Positions 7,154 through 14,977 of a stretch of DNA of 20,974 nucleotides are shown in pieces. The stretch lies in contig CAKRWX010000011.1 in assembly GCA_934418055.1 (NCBI GenBank), positions 1 to 20,974 on the forward strand, in the 5' to 3' direction. Numbering within the stretch: position 1 is the stretch's first letter; every line of letters begins with the position of its first letter. Below the pieces are notes generated by a model, which saw only the letters and a list, made by a program, of their open reading frames with translations, did no database searches and had not been told where the DNA came from. The translations under genes and the position numbers were made by a program. Source of the DNA: an uncultured Lachnospiraceae bacterium. Its GTDB lineage: Bacteria; Bacillota; Clostridia; Lachnospirales; Lachnospiraceae.

Positions 7154-8308
7154 TTATCCTCTCCTGTATCTCCGAAGCACTGGAAGAAGTTCTTTCAGCA
7201 CCTCAATGGCATAATCAATTTCTTCTTTTTTATTAAACATTCCAAAGCTGAACCGCAAAGTGGAATCCAGTAATTCCTGTTTCACGCCGATTCCCTTTAA
7301 GGTACCGCTGACTCCCGGATGATTGGAAGAACAGGCAGAACCGGAGGAAACATAAATGCCGCGGTCCTCTAAGGCGTGAAGAAGCACCTCACTTCTGACG
7401 CCCTCGAAGCTGACACTGACGATCTGCGGCGCGCTCTCTCTGCCTGGCTGGCTGTTGATCACCACGCCGTCGATCTCCGCCACCCGTTTCATCATGTAAT
7501 CTTTCAGGTCATACAGATAATCCATCTTCTCCTGGTGGTTCCGGTACATCTCTGCCGCCGCCACGCCAAGACCTGCCACGCCTGGTACATTTTCCGTGCC
7601 GGAACGCATGCCTTTCTGCTGGCCGCCGCCGTAGATCAATGGTTTGATCTTCACTTTCTCATCGATATATAAGAAACCAACGCCTTTTGGTCCGTGGATC
7701 TTGTGTCCGCTGACGCTTAACAAGTCGATGCCTTCCTTTTTCGGTCGAATCTCATATTTGCCGTAAGCCTGAATGGCGTCCACATGGAAAATGGTGGACG
7801 GATTTTTCGCCTTGATCACCTTGGAAATCTCCGCAACTGGCTCCACAGAGCCCACCTCGTTGTTCACATACATCACAGACACCAGAATGGTATCCGGGCG
7901 GACTGCCTCCCGCAGCTGTTCTAAATCAATGTGGCCGTTGTGGTCTACCGGCAGATAAGTGATCTCAAAGCCCTGTTCCTGCAAAAATCCCAGGGTATTG
8001 TAGATGGACGCATGCTCCACATTGGTGCTGATGATGTGCATTCCGGCTCTTTTATTGGCCATGGCTGTGCCGATGAGGGCCATGTTGTTGGACTCTGAGC
8101 CGCCGGAGGTAAATAAGATCTCCTTGTCCGCTACCTTCAGAGTCTTCGCGATGATGCTTCTGGCATCCCGGATATAGTTCTCCGCCTCCATTCCCTTGAT
8201 GTGCTTGGCCGCCGGATTGGCGTAATCCACCGTCATGGTCTTGGTCACAATGTCCATGACGCTGTCAAGCACTCTGGTGGTGGCGGAATTGTCAAAATAT
8301 GCTTCCAT
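7154..8308 (-). CDS. Cysteine desulfurase (NifS/IscS type), partner of ThiI
   Basis: This PLP-dependent class V aminotransferase-fold enzyme takes sulfur from cysteine to form an enzyme persulfide and alanine. The product has 384 residues and starts MEAYFDNSATTRV, the usual opening. The PLP-binding lysine is K203 in SGHKIHGPKGVGFLY. The catalytic cysteine is C326 in SSGSACSSNHPG, and GGGQQKGMRSGTEN (227-240) binds the cofactor phosphate. An open frame extends upstream to 8359, but the start at 8308 has GGAGG six bases before it and gives the family N-terminus. No iscU, iscR or other Fe-S assembly gene adjoins it. The next gene, 5 bases away, is thiI, so dedicated sulfur delivery for s4U8 (like B. 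subtilis NifZ) is likely; supply to other pathways cannot be excluded. The long leader is strongly structured (see 8320-8415). Confidence 0.93.
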   Translation of the reverse strand: MEAYFDNSATTRVLDSVMDIVTKTMTVDYANPAAKHIKGMEAENYIRDARSIIAKTLKVADKEILFTSGGSESNNMALIGTAMANKRAGMHIISTNVEHASIYNTLGFLQEQGFEITYLPVDHNGHIDLEQLREAVRPDTILVSVMYVNNEVGSVEPVAEISKVIKAKNPSTIFHVDAIQAYGKYEIRPKKEGIDLLSVSGHKIHGPKGVGFLYIDEKVKIKPLIYGGGQQKGMRSGTENVPGVAGLGVAAAEMYRNHQEKMDYLYDLKDYMMKRVAEIDGVVINSQPGRESAPQIVSVSFEGVRSEVLLHALEDRGIYVSSGSACSSNHPGVSGTLKGIGVKQELLDSTLRFSFGMFNKKEEIDYAIEVLKELLPVLRRYRRG

Positions 8309-8319
8309 TTCATTCCTCC

Positions 8320-8415
8320 ACAAAAATCCAATTTTAGATCCGTCTACACTCCACTTCACTCCGTGCTAAACGTATGCCACTGGCACACAGCACCTTGGTC
8401 AATGGGGATTTTTGT
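8320..8415 (-). promoter_or_regulatory. Structured 5' leader before the cysteine desulfurase gene
   Basis: A perfect 10-base inverted repeat (ACAAAAATCC at 8320-8329 and GGATTTTTGT at 8406-8415, plus strand) encloses 76 bases. Its 3' arm in the transcript directly abuts the GGAGG of the desulfurase gene (8315-8319). Inside, minus strand, are GTGCT and AGCAC arms that flank a 7-pair hairpin, GTGTGCC-AGT-GGCATAC. The layout could hide or expose the ribosome binding site, or it may be a mobile palindromic repeat. I do not recognise it as a known riboswitch or T-box. No clear promoter was found in the 152-base gap to rsmE, so the leader may lie inside an operon transcript. Confidence 0.4.
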
Positions 8416-8460
8416 TTCTCTTCCATACTTTATTACGGTCAGCGCAACAAGTGCGCAGAC

Positions 8461-9204
8461 CTACTTTGTAGTTTCCATCTGATACATTAAAATCGACAGC
8501 ATAGTCAGTCCCGCTGTCTCCGTCCTCAAGATCCGCTTTCCCAAAGAAACCGGGTAAAAGCCAGCCGCTCTCGCCTCTTCCACCTCAGCTTCCTCGAATC
8601 CGCCTTCCGGTCCGATAAACACGGCGATGTTCATGCCTGGCCGCACTGCCTCCACCTGCTCTTTGGTGGCCGCCATGCCTCTGGCATTCTCATAGGGCAG
8701 AAGTTTTAAGTCAAAATCCGCCGCATACGCCAGCGCCTCTTTTACCGACATGACTCCCGTCACTTCCGGGATCACGATCCGCTTGGACTGTTTGGCTGCG
8801 CTCTCCGCGATGGTATTCCAACGACGGATCTTCGCCTCTTCCTTTTTGGCGTCTAATTTCACCACTGAACGTTTCATGGCCACCGGAATCACCTGGTAAG
8901 CCCCCAGTTCCACAGCCTTCTGGACGATCAGTTCCATTTTTTCCTGTTTGGGAAGCCCCTGAAACAGATAGATTTTTCCTGGAAGTTCGGTTCCTTCCTC
9001 ATCCACCGACAGGATTCTTGCAGTCACTGCGTCGCTGTCTAAGGTCTCCACCTGACAGCGGTAGTCCTTATCCACGCCGTTGCTGATGAGGATCTCTTCC
9101 CCAGGCTTCATGCGAAGGACATTTTTCATATGGTTCACATCCGGGCCGGTGATGGTAATGGTCTCCGGCCCGATCTGATCCTCTGTCACAAAAAAATGAT
9201 ACAC
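8461..9204 (-). CDS. rsmE: 16S rRNA m3U1498 methyltransferase RsmE
   Basis: RsmE is a SPOUT-class methyltransferase that makes N3-methyluridine at position 1498 of 16S rRNA (E. coli numbering). The product has 247 residues. The N-terminal PUA-like domain opens YHFFVTEDQIG and includes HMKNVLRMKPGEE (about 25-37). The SPOUT domain shows LFQGLPKQEKMELIVQKAVE (80-99), AAKQSKR (136-142), then the knotted SAM site IGPEGGFEEAEVEEA (about 204-218) and LGKRILRTETAGLTMLSIL near the C-terminus. The open frame extends upstream to 9246, overlapping prmA, but a GTG at 9204 with AAGGAG seven bases before it gives the family's N-terminus and is chosen. This leaves an 11-base gap after prmA, a classic pairing in Firmicutes, so co-transcription is very likely. 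Confidence 0.94.
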   Translation of the reverse strand: MYHFFVTEDQIGPETITITGPDVNHMKNVLRMKPGEEILISNGVDKDYRCQVETLDSDAVTARILSVDEEGTELPGKIYLFQGLPKQEKMELIVQKAVELGAYQVIPVAMKRSVVKLDAKKEEAKIRRWNTIAESAAKQSKRIVIPEVTGVMSVKEALAYAADFDLKLLPYENARGMAATKEQVEAVRPGMNIAVFIGPEGGFEEAEVEEARAAGFYPVSLGKRILRTETAGLTMLSILMYQMETTK

Positions 9205-9215
9205 CGGTAATCTCC

Positions 9216-10172
9216 TTATTTTCTGCGGGCTGTGATGGATACCCACTCGCCCTGATAGGTGGTCTCAATGATCTCTAACTCCGGATTGGACGCAAGAGCC
9301 TCTTTTACCGCCTGTTCCTTGGTATTGATGATACCGGAAGTAATAAATACCGCACCTGGTTTTAAATGCTGTGCGATCTCACCCTGCAGCATGATAATAA
9401 CTGGAGCCAGGATATTGGCAACCGCGATATCATAACAGCCGATGCCCGCCTGCTGCTGCACTGCCTCATCATCGATGATATTGCCCTGGATCACGGTAAA
9501 TTTGTCCGTGGAAATGTCGTTGGACTCCAGGTTCTCGCCTACTGCAACGATGGCATTCTCGTCCAGATCCGTTCCAAATACCTCGCCAGCGCCTAATTTC
9601 AGTGCGGTAATACCTAAAATACCGCTTCCAGTTCCCACATCCAGCACTTTCGCTCCTGGAGTCATGTATTTGCGGAGCTGACGGATGCAAAGCTGGGTGG
9701 TCTCATGCTGGCCGGTACCGAACGCAGTACCTGGGTCGATCTGAATTAACAGCTTGTCCTTATCTGCCTCCGGAATCTCCTCCCAGGTTGGCTTGATCAG
9801 GATATCATCTACGGTAAATGGCTTAAAATACTGTTTCCAGTTGTTGATCCAGTCCTTGTCCTCAGTCTCAGATCTGGTGATGGTGCGCTCGCCCACGTCC
9901 ACAAAATTACTTAACTCATCCAGTCCGTCCTGGATCTCCTTCATAATCCGGTCAACCTCGGATAAATCCTCTAAGTAGAAACTGACCTTCGCCACGCCCT
10001 CGTCCGGCGGAAGCTCTGGAAGAATGTCAATGAACATTCCCTTGGTCTCTTCCTCTGTTAACGGCACATTGTCCTCGATCTCAATTCCCTCGATGCCGAT
10101 CTCATCCAGCATACTGCTGATTAAATCCACCGCCGCTGTGGTTGTGGTCAGCGTAAATTTCTCCCATTTCAT
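9216..10172 (-). CDS. prmA: Ribosomal protein L11 methyltransferase
   Basis: PrmA uses SAM to methylate the N-terminus and lysines of ribosomal protein L11. The product has 318 residues, typical for Firmicutes. An N-terminal ferredoxin-like substrate-binding domain (about 1-110) opens MKWEKFTL. The linker contains DWINNWKQYFKPF (107-119). The catalytic domain has IDPGTAFGTGQHETTQ (145-160), a characteristic PrmA block, followed by the SAM-binding motif VLDVGTGSGILGI (176-188) and ANILAPVI (about 240-247). The ribosome binding site GGAGG lies 7 bases before the ATG. It follows the TauE/SafE permease gene by 66 bases, with no convincing promoter between; a short inverted repeat ATACCC/GGGTAT is present there. 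In B. subtilis this gene (yqeT) directly follows dnaJ; here about 5.8 kb separates them. Confidence 0.95.
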   Translation of the reverse strand: MKWEKFTLTTTTAAVDLISSMLDEIGIEGIEIEDNVPLTEEETKGMFIDILPELPPDEGVAKVSFYLEDLSEVDRIMKEIQDGLDELSNFVDVGERTITRSETEDKDWINNWKQYFKPFTVDDILIKPTWEEIPEADKDKLLIQIDPGTAFGTGQHETTQLCIRQLRKYMTPGAKVLDVGTGSGILGITALKLGAGEVFGTDLDENAIVAVGENLESNDISTDKFTVIQGNIIDDEAVQQQAGIGCYDIAVANILAPVIIMLQGEIAQHLKPGAVFITSGIINTKEQAVKEALASNPELEIIETTYQGEWVSITARRK

Positions 10173-10238
10173 AAGTTTTCCTCCATTTATTTTTCATATA
10201 CCCTATGTGCTTTCACAGCTTTCTCTTACGGGTATTCC

Positions 10239-10988
10239 TTAATTTCCTGATAACACTTTCACAAACAGCACCGCCAGCACGCATAACACCACTGGCCGCA
10301 CGATCTTCCGTCCGTTGCTTACTACCATACCTGATCCGATGTAATGACCTGCGATGCAGAACATGGCTGCCGCCAGTCCCAGTGGGTAATACACGGTTCC
10401 GTGGATAATAAATGTGATCAGAGCCGCCACATTGGACGAAAGGTTGATCACCTTGGTCAACCCAGAAGCTTCTGTCACTGGAAGTTTTACCAGTCCAGTC
10501 AGAATCAATAACAGGAACGTTCCTGTTCCAGGGCCGTAAAGACCGTCATAAATTCCGATCACAAATCCGGCTCCCATGGAAATCAGAAGCTGGGTCTCTT
10601 TCTTCAGGGTTCCCGTCTGTTTTCCCTCGCCGAAATCTTTATTTTTCAGAACATAAAACGCCACAATAGGCAGAACCACGATCATCATATGCCGGATCAC
10701 TGCCTCGCTGATCAGCAGAGACAGATTGGCTCCGATCAGTGAACCGCACAGGGCCGCCACTGATGAACATATTGCCATCTTAATGGGCACATACCCCTGT
10801 TTAAAATAACGGGCTGTGGAAACCGATGTGCCGAGAGTCGAACTAAGCTTATTGGTTCCAATAGCCACATGGGCCGGAAGACCCGCAAAAAAGAACGCCG
10901 GAAGGGAAATCAGCCCGCCGCCGCCTGCAATCGAATCCACAAATCCTGCTAAAAATACCAGTGGACAGACGATCAGATATGAAAGCAT
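10239..10988 (-). CDS. TauE/SafE (TSUP) family membrane permease
   Basis: This integral membrane protein of 249 residues belongs to the TSUP (TauE/SafE, DUF81) family. Members export or import sulfur-containing anions such as sulfite or sulfoacetate, but many have unknown substrates. About seven or eight hydrophobic segments are visible. The N-terminal signature FVDSIAGGGGLISLPAFF (16-33) and GTNKLSSTLGT (44-54) are typical. The second half repeats this pattern with GIYDGLYGPGTGTF (about 144-157) and SGLTKVINLSSNVAAL. Charged residues are few and lie in the central loop (about 115-130). AGAGG lies 7 bases before the ATG, and a promoter is placed at 11028-11056. It could head an operon with prmA and rsmE. 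Substrate is unknown; the nearby cysteine desulfurase and ThiI are suggestive of sulfur but do not prove a link. Confidence 0.88.
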   Translation of the reverse strand: MLSYLIVCPLVFLAGFVDSIAGGGGLISLPAFFFAGLPAHVAIGTNKLSSTLGTSVSTARYFKQGYVPIKMAICSSVAALCGSLIGANLSLLISEAVIRHMMIVVLPIVAFYVLKNKDFGEGKQTGTLKKETQLLISMGAGFVIGIYDGLYGPGTGTFLLLILTGLVKLPVTEASGLTKVINLSSNVAALITFIIHGTVYYPLGLAAAMFCIAGHYIGSGMVVSNGRKIVRPVVLCVLAVLFVKVLSGN

Positions 10989-11027
10989 CCTGCTACCTCT
11001 TTTTCATAACGATAATAAACCACATGT

Positions 11028-11056
11028 ATCATAGCATAGTTTTTCCATTTCGACAA
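11028..11056 (-). promoter_or_regulatory. Sigma-A-like promoter for the TSUP permease gene
   Basis: On the minus strand TTGTCG (11056-11051) and TATGAT (11033-11028) are 17 bases apart. The -10 matches five of six consensus bases and the -35 four of six. The predicted start leaves a leader of about 35 bases before the ATG at 10988. This is the best promoter candidate in the gap between the glucosidase gene and the permease gene. Confidence 0.6.
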
Positions 11057-11337
11057 TTATTCTGTTGGATTCTGTAAAAAAATGGTTTTCGATTTTTTCT
11101 GCAATAAAATCCATTCCCCGTGCATTATTTAAGTGAATGGATAAAAAACCTGAACTTCCCGGTTCCGTACCATATAAAAATCATTGGAAACTAGCTTTGA
11201 AAACCGGATTGCATTACGGAGGTAACCCCTCAATCACCTTACCAAAGAGGAATCACCAACCTGCAAAAGAACCGGAACCGGGAAATCCAGGGAAATCAGT
11301 AAGCACATCGACCCGCTGATTTCCTGATCAATCACAA
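11057..11337. other. Gene-free intergenic stretch with short repeats
   Basis: No believable gene is seen here. A 60-codon plus-strand frame at 11137-11319 has no ribosome binding site and a low-complexity, proline-rich translation. Visible structure: an 8-base inverted repeat, ATCCATTC (11109-11116) and GAATGGAT (11135-11142), followed on the minus strand by ATTTTATT. There is also a cluster of short repeats around 11270-11324 (separate entry). The stretch lies downstream of the glucosidase gene and upstream of the permease promoter, so it may hold the 3' end of the glucosidase transcript. Confidence 0.5.
11270..11324. repeat. Tandem and inverted short repeats downstream of the glucosidase gene
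   Basis: On the plus strand, two copies of GAACCG (from 11270) are followed by two adjacent 10-base units GGGAAATCCA and GGGAAATCAG (11280-11299). Then GGAAATCAG (11291-11299) pairs perfectly with CTGATTTCC (11316-11324) around a 16-base loop. On the minus strand this 9-pair hairpin begins 13 bases after the glucosidase stop codon but has no T tract, so it is not a standard terminator. It could stabilise the 3' end of the message, or be chance. Confidence 0.4.
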
Positions 11338-13017
11338 CTATTTCAAATAAACTGCAGCCTCATATGGCTGTAATGTTCTGCTCTCCAAAGGCGCTTCCGC
11401 CATATTTCCTATCAGATACTTTGCTGCGCCATCCCACTCTTCTGGCTTTTCAAATTCCGCCTCATGATCGGAGAAATTCAGTACCACGTACATGGTCTGG
11501 GCCTTCTGGCCTTCTTCTTCGTCCAGAACCCTTTCATATAAAAACAGCTGCTCATTTTCATGCTGATATTCTTTGTATACACCATACACTGCCACCGGAT
11601 TTTCTTTTCTCATGCGGATCAGCTTCTGCATATAGTGGAAAATGGAATCCGGATCTGCCAAAGCTTCCTTCACATTGATTTCCTTATAATTCGGGTTGAT
11701 CTTCAGCCACGGCTTTCCTGTGGTGAATCCGGCGTTATCAGAATCGTCCCACTGCATCGGGGTTCTGGCGTTGTCACGGGCACGGAACTGCATGGCTTTC
11801 AAAAGCGCTTCTGGATCCTCGTGGCCCTCAATTACCCGCTCTCTCCAGCAATTGTGGATTTCCACATCATCAAAATCTTCGATTTTCTCAAAAACGCTGT
11901 TGGTCATACCGATTTCTTCGCCCTGATAAATATAAGGCGTTCCCTGAAGCGTCATCAGCATGGTATAAAGCATTTTCTGGCTTTCTTTGCGATATTTTCC
12001 GTCATTGCCCCAGCGGGAAACGGTTCTTGGCTGGTCATGGTTGGTCCAGTACAGGCTGTTCCACGCTTTTCCTTCCAGACGGATCTGCCAGTCGGAAAAT
12101 ACCTTCTTCAACTCTGGAAGCGGCACTGGGCGGCGGCCCCATTTATCCCCTGGATCATGGTCCAGATCGTCCTGATCAAACTGGAATACCATGTTCAGTT
12201 CCCGACGCTTCTTTCCTGCGTATTTTACCGCCTCATCAATGGTTACGCCGGACATCTCTCCCACCGTCATAATGTCATAATGGGACAGCACTTCCCGGTT
12301 CATTTCCCTTAAAAACTCATGGATTCTCGGTCCATTCTGATAATATTCATGTCCAATGAGACCCGTGGTTCCTTTTCCATCTGGCAGTCCCGGTGCCTTG
12401 GAATACAGACTTGCCACATCCATGCGGAAACCATCGCAACCAATTCCCAGCCAGAATTTCATCATATCATAGACTTCCTTGCGGACGGTTTCATTTTCCC
12501 AGTTTAAGTCCGGCTGTTTTTTGCTGAACAAATGCAGGTAATACTGGCCTGTTTTCTCGTCATACTGCCATGCCGGGCCGGAGAAATAGGAAGTCCAGTT
12601 GTTTGGCTCCTTTCCATCCTTCGGATCCCGCCAGATATAGTAATCCCGGTACGGATTGTCTTTCGATGACCGTGACTCCACAAACCACTGGTGTTCATCG
12701 GAGGTATGGTTCACCACCAGATCCATGAGAAGCTTCATGCCCCGCTCATGGATGCCCTCCAGCATTTCCAGGAAGTCCTCCATGGTTCCAAACTCTTCCA
12801 TAATCGCACGGTAATCGGAAATATCATAGCCGTTGTCATCGTTCGGCGACTTGTAGCATGGAGACATCCAGATCACATCCACGCCAAGCTCCTTTAAATA
12901 GTCCAGTTTCTCCATCACACCCCGCAGATCTCCGATTCCATCGCCATTAGAGTCCTTAAAGCTTCTCGGATAAATCTGATAAACCACTGCTTCCTTCCAC
13001 CAAGTACGTGTTTCCAT
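11338..13017 (-). CDS. malL: Oligo-1,6-glucosidase (GH13 alpha-glucosidase)
   Basis: This cytoplasmic alpha-glucosidase of GH13 probably hydrolyses alpha-1,6 bonds of isomaltose-type oligosaccharides. It has 559 residues, matching known oligo-1,6-glucosidases, and no signal peptide. It opens with TWWKEAVVYQIYPRSFKDSN (5-24). Catalytic motifs: DLVVNHTSDEH (99-109), GFRMDVASLYSK with nucleophile D200 (197-208), GEMSGV with acid/base E254, and YWTNHDQPR with transition-state D328. The residue after the nucleophile is Val201; in this family Val favours alpha-1,6 and Thr favours alpha-1,4 linkages, hence the call. A start at 13107 is possible, but the ATG at 13017 has GGGGG nine bases upstream and gives the usual N-terminus. 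No sugar transporter or regulator is nearby. No promoter was assigned in the 114-base gap after the ABC-F gene, though three GTCCTG copies lie there. Confidence 0.9.
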   Translation of the reverse strand: METRTWWKEAVVYQIYPRSFKDSNGDGIGDLRGVMEKLDYLKELGVDVIWMSPCYKSPNDDNGYDISDYRAIMEEFGTMEDFLEMLEGIHERGMKLLMDLVVNHTSDEHQWFVESRSSKDNPYRDYYIWRDPKDGKEPNNWTSYFSGPAWQYDEKTGQYYLHLFSKKQPDLNWENETVRKEVYDMMKFWLGIGCDGFRMDVASLYSKAPGLPDGKGTTGLIGHEYYQNGPRIHEFLREMNREVLSHYDIMTVGEMSGVTIDEAVKYAGKKRRELNMVFQFDQDDLDHDPGDKWGRRPVPLPELKKVFSDWQIRLEGKAWNSLYWTNHDQPRTVSRWGNDGKYRKESQKMLYTMLMTLQGTPYIYQGEEIGMTNSVFEKIEDFDDVEIHNCWRERVIEGHEDPEALLKAMQFRARDNARTPMQWDDSDNAGFTTGKPWLKINPNYKEINVKEALADPDSIFHYMQKLIRMRKENPVAVYGVYKEYQHENEQLFLYERVLDEEEGQKAQTMYVVLNFSDHEAEFEKPEEWDGAAKYLIGNMAEAPLESRTLQPYEAAVYLK

Positions 13018-13131
13018 ATTTTTCATCCCCCATTTTTTATAATTCCGCGGTCCTGCACATACACCGCACAGTCCTGTAAAAAAAGTCCTGATTGTAGAAT
13101 TCTCCACCTGCGGCGGGCCGCTTTCGTGACA

Positions 13132-14886
13132 TTATTTTCCAGAAATGGCATCGATGACCGTTTCCAGTTCCTGACAATATTTTTTTGCGTCCTCGTATTT
13201 GCCTGCCTGAAGAGCAAAGGCCACGCGGTTTTCCGCCTCCTTTTTCTTCTGCTCCAGTTCCAGGTAATCCTTGTCAAAATGATCGGCGTAGATCATCTTG
13301 CGGAATTTGCGGATGCTGACTTTGCGTAGTTTATGATCTTCCACCCACAGCACATAATCCATACAGTTGGCCACGGTATAAAAATCGTGGGAAACCATCA
13401 GGACCGTTCCCTTGTACTGGGATAATGCCTGCTCTAAGGCCAGCTGGGAATAAGTGTCTAAATGGCTGGTCGGCTCATCCAACAGCAGCAGATCCGCATT
13501 CATTCTTGCAATTTTCGCGATCTGTAACAGATTCTTCTCACCACCAGACAGATTTTCCACCCGGTTGTAAGCCATTTCTTCCTCGAATCCATAAGTTTTC
13601 AGATATGCGATCACGTCCGCGTCCTTTTCAAAGCCCATATCCTCAAAATTCTGAAGAACTGTTGCCTTCTCGTCAAAGACCTCGCCATGGTTCTGGGACA
13701 GATACGCCGTCTTCACTTCCGGTGCCAGATGGATCGCCGAATTCTCATTTTTATAAATGTCTCTTAAAATCGTGGTCTTACCGGTTCCATTCGGCCCTAC
13801 AATAGCCACTTTTTCTCCCGCCTGGAGGGCAAATGACGTCTCCTCCATGATCTTCCTGTCAAAAGAGACGTTATAGTTGTCCACTTCTAACAGGTTTTCA
13901 CCATCTTTTTCCACAAACTTTCCTTCAGACAGGTGAATATCCGGCTGTTTGATCTCCACAAACGGGGATTTGGTCTTTCTGGCCTCTAATCGCTCCAACA
14001 GAGACACTCTGGCTTTTAGCGTTCTTCCTCTGGAAGCGTTCACAAATTTTGTGGCTTCATTTCTCAGCCGCTCTACCACTTTCCGGTTCCGTTCGATCTC
14101 CTCCATATCCGACGCCGCTAACTCCTGCTGCTCAATCTTCATCTGAAGAAGCGCCAGGTTGTAGTCGGCATATGTGCCGTCAAACTCCTGAATCTCCGCA
14201 TTTTCCAGGTGCAGGATCTTGTTGAAGCAATGGTTTAAGAGATAACGGTTGTGAGTGATCACCAGAAGGGTTCCCTTGTGGCCGTTGATCAGGTCTTTTA
14301 AGGCATTTAAATGCTCAAAATCCAGAAATACATCCGGCTCGTCCATGATGATGAACTTCGGGCTGATCATCATTTCCCGGATCACCTGTACCAATTTGAA
14401 CTCGCCGCCGCTTAAATGGGTCAGCAGCTTATCCTCGTAATCCTTTAAGCCCGCCACCTTTAACTGTTTGCGGATATTGGTCTCATAAAAATCGCCGTCA
14501 ATGGCCTGGAATTCGTCCATCACTGTCTGGTACTGCTCCATAAGCGGCTCTAAATCTTCCGCTGTGGCCATGGCGTCACAGATCTCATTGATCTGGTTCT
14601 GCAGCTGCACGAAGGTCTCACTTAAATAAGAAAAGACCGTCTCCTCTTTCTCCTCATCCAGGGAATAAAACTGGCTCACATAGCCAATCCGTCCCGGCAC
14701 GTCGATGGTCAGTTTTCCATCATATAGATGATCGTCCGGGCGAAGGATCATGTCCACCAGGGTGCTTTTGCCAGTTCCGTTGGTTCCAATGAAGGCACAG
14801 TGGACGTTGTCTTCTATGGTAAATGATACTTTGTTGTAAAGCTCCTTCTGTGGAAAGGAGTAGGAAAGTTTTTCTGCTTTGATCAT
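13132..14886 (-). CDS. ABC-F family ATPase
   Basis: This soluble protein of 584 residues has two ABC ATPase domains and no membrane segments: the ABC-F class, whose members act on ribosomes as translation factors or antibiotic-resistance proteins. Domain 1: Walker A GTNGTGKST (34-42), signature LSGGE (158-162), and a Walker B and D-loop reading IIMDEPDVFLDFEHL, where most ABC-F proteins have LDEPTNHLD. The linker, rich in charged helices (about 240-330), corresponds to the tRNA-contacting P-site motif. Domain 2 is canonical: GPNGTGKTT (364-372), LSGGE (446-450), LLDEPTSHLD (468-477), with the H-loop in MVSHDFYTV. A coiled-coil-like C-terminal helix pair follows (about 530-580). It lies 91 bases after proC with only a weak GAGAAG site before the ATG. 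Whether it protects ribosomes or gives antibiotic tolerance cannot be told from sequence. Confidence 0.9.
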   Translation of the reverse strand: MIKAEKLSYSFPQKELYNKVSFTIEDNVHCAFIGTNGTGKSTLVDMILRPDDHLYDGKLTIDVPGRIGYVSQFYSLDEEKEETVFSYLSETFVQLQNQINEICDAMATAEDLEPLMEQYQTVMDEFQAIDGDFYETNIRKQLKVAGLKDYEDKLLTHLSGGEFKLVQVIREMMISPKFIIMDEPDVFLDFEHLNALKDLINGHKGTLLVITHNRYLLNHCFNKILHLENAEIQEFDGTYADYNLALLQMKIEQQELAASDMEEIERNRKVVERLRNEATKFVNASRGRTLKARVSLLERLEARKTKSPFVEIKQPDIHLSEGKFVEKDGENLLEVDNYNVSFDRKIMEETSFALQAGEKVAIVGPNGTGKTTILRDIYKNENSAIHLAPEVKTAYLSQNHGEVFDEKATVLQNFEDMGFEKDADVIAYLKTYGFEEEMAYNRVENLSGGEKNLLQIAKIARMNADLLLLDEPTSHLDTYSQLALEQALSQYKGTVLMVSHDFYTVANCMDYVLWVEDHKLRKVSIRKFRKMIYADHFDKDYLELEQKKKEAENRVAFALQAGKYEDAKKYCQELETVIDAISGK

Positions 14887-14977
14887 ATTTCTTCTCTCAA
14901 TCTATCTATTTTTCTTGTCAGCCTCTCTTTTTTGTCACCATCACACAACAAGCGTATGAATTGGGAAAATCGTCACA

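Noticed and set aside
8330..8405. TTGACC at the start of the desulfurase leader as a -35 box
   Set aside because: No acceptable -10 at 16-18 bases; the downstream bases belong to the nested hairpin.
9205..9246. RsmE extended upstream so that it overlaps prmA
   Set aside because: The added residues are unlike the family, and GTG at 9204 has a well-placed AAGGAG.
10195..10236. ATACCC/GGGTAT inverted repeat between the permease gene and prmA as a terminator
   Set aside because: Six pairs around a long loop with no T tract; probably chance.
11137..11319. 60-codon plus-strand open frame in the glucosidase-permease gap
   Set aside because: No ribosome binding site, low-complexity proline- and lysine-rich translation, no recognisable family; the underlying repeats explain the open frame.
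11560..12312. 250-codon plus-strand frame inside the glucosidase gene
   Set aside because: It is an antisense shadow of a gene with all GH13 catalytic motifs; no ribosome binding site or recognisable family.
13085..13105. T-rich run after the ABC-F gene as a terminator
   Set aside because: The seven T residues on the minus strand are not preceded by a stable hairpin at the right distance.
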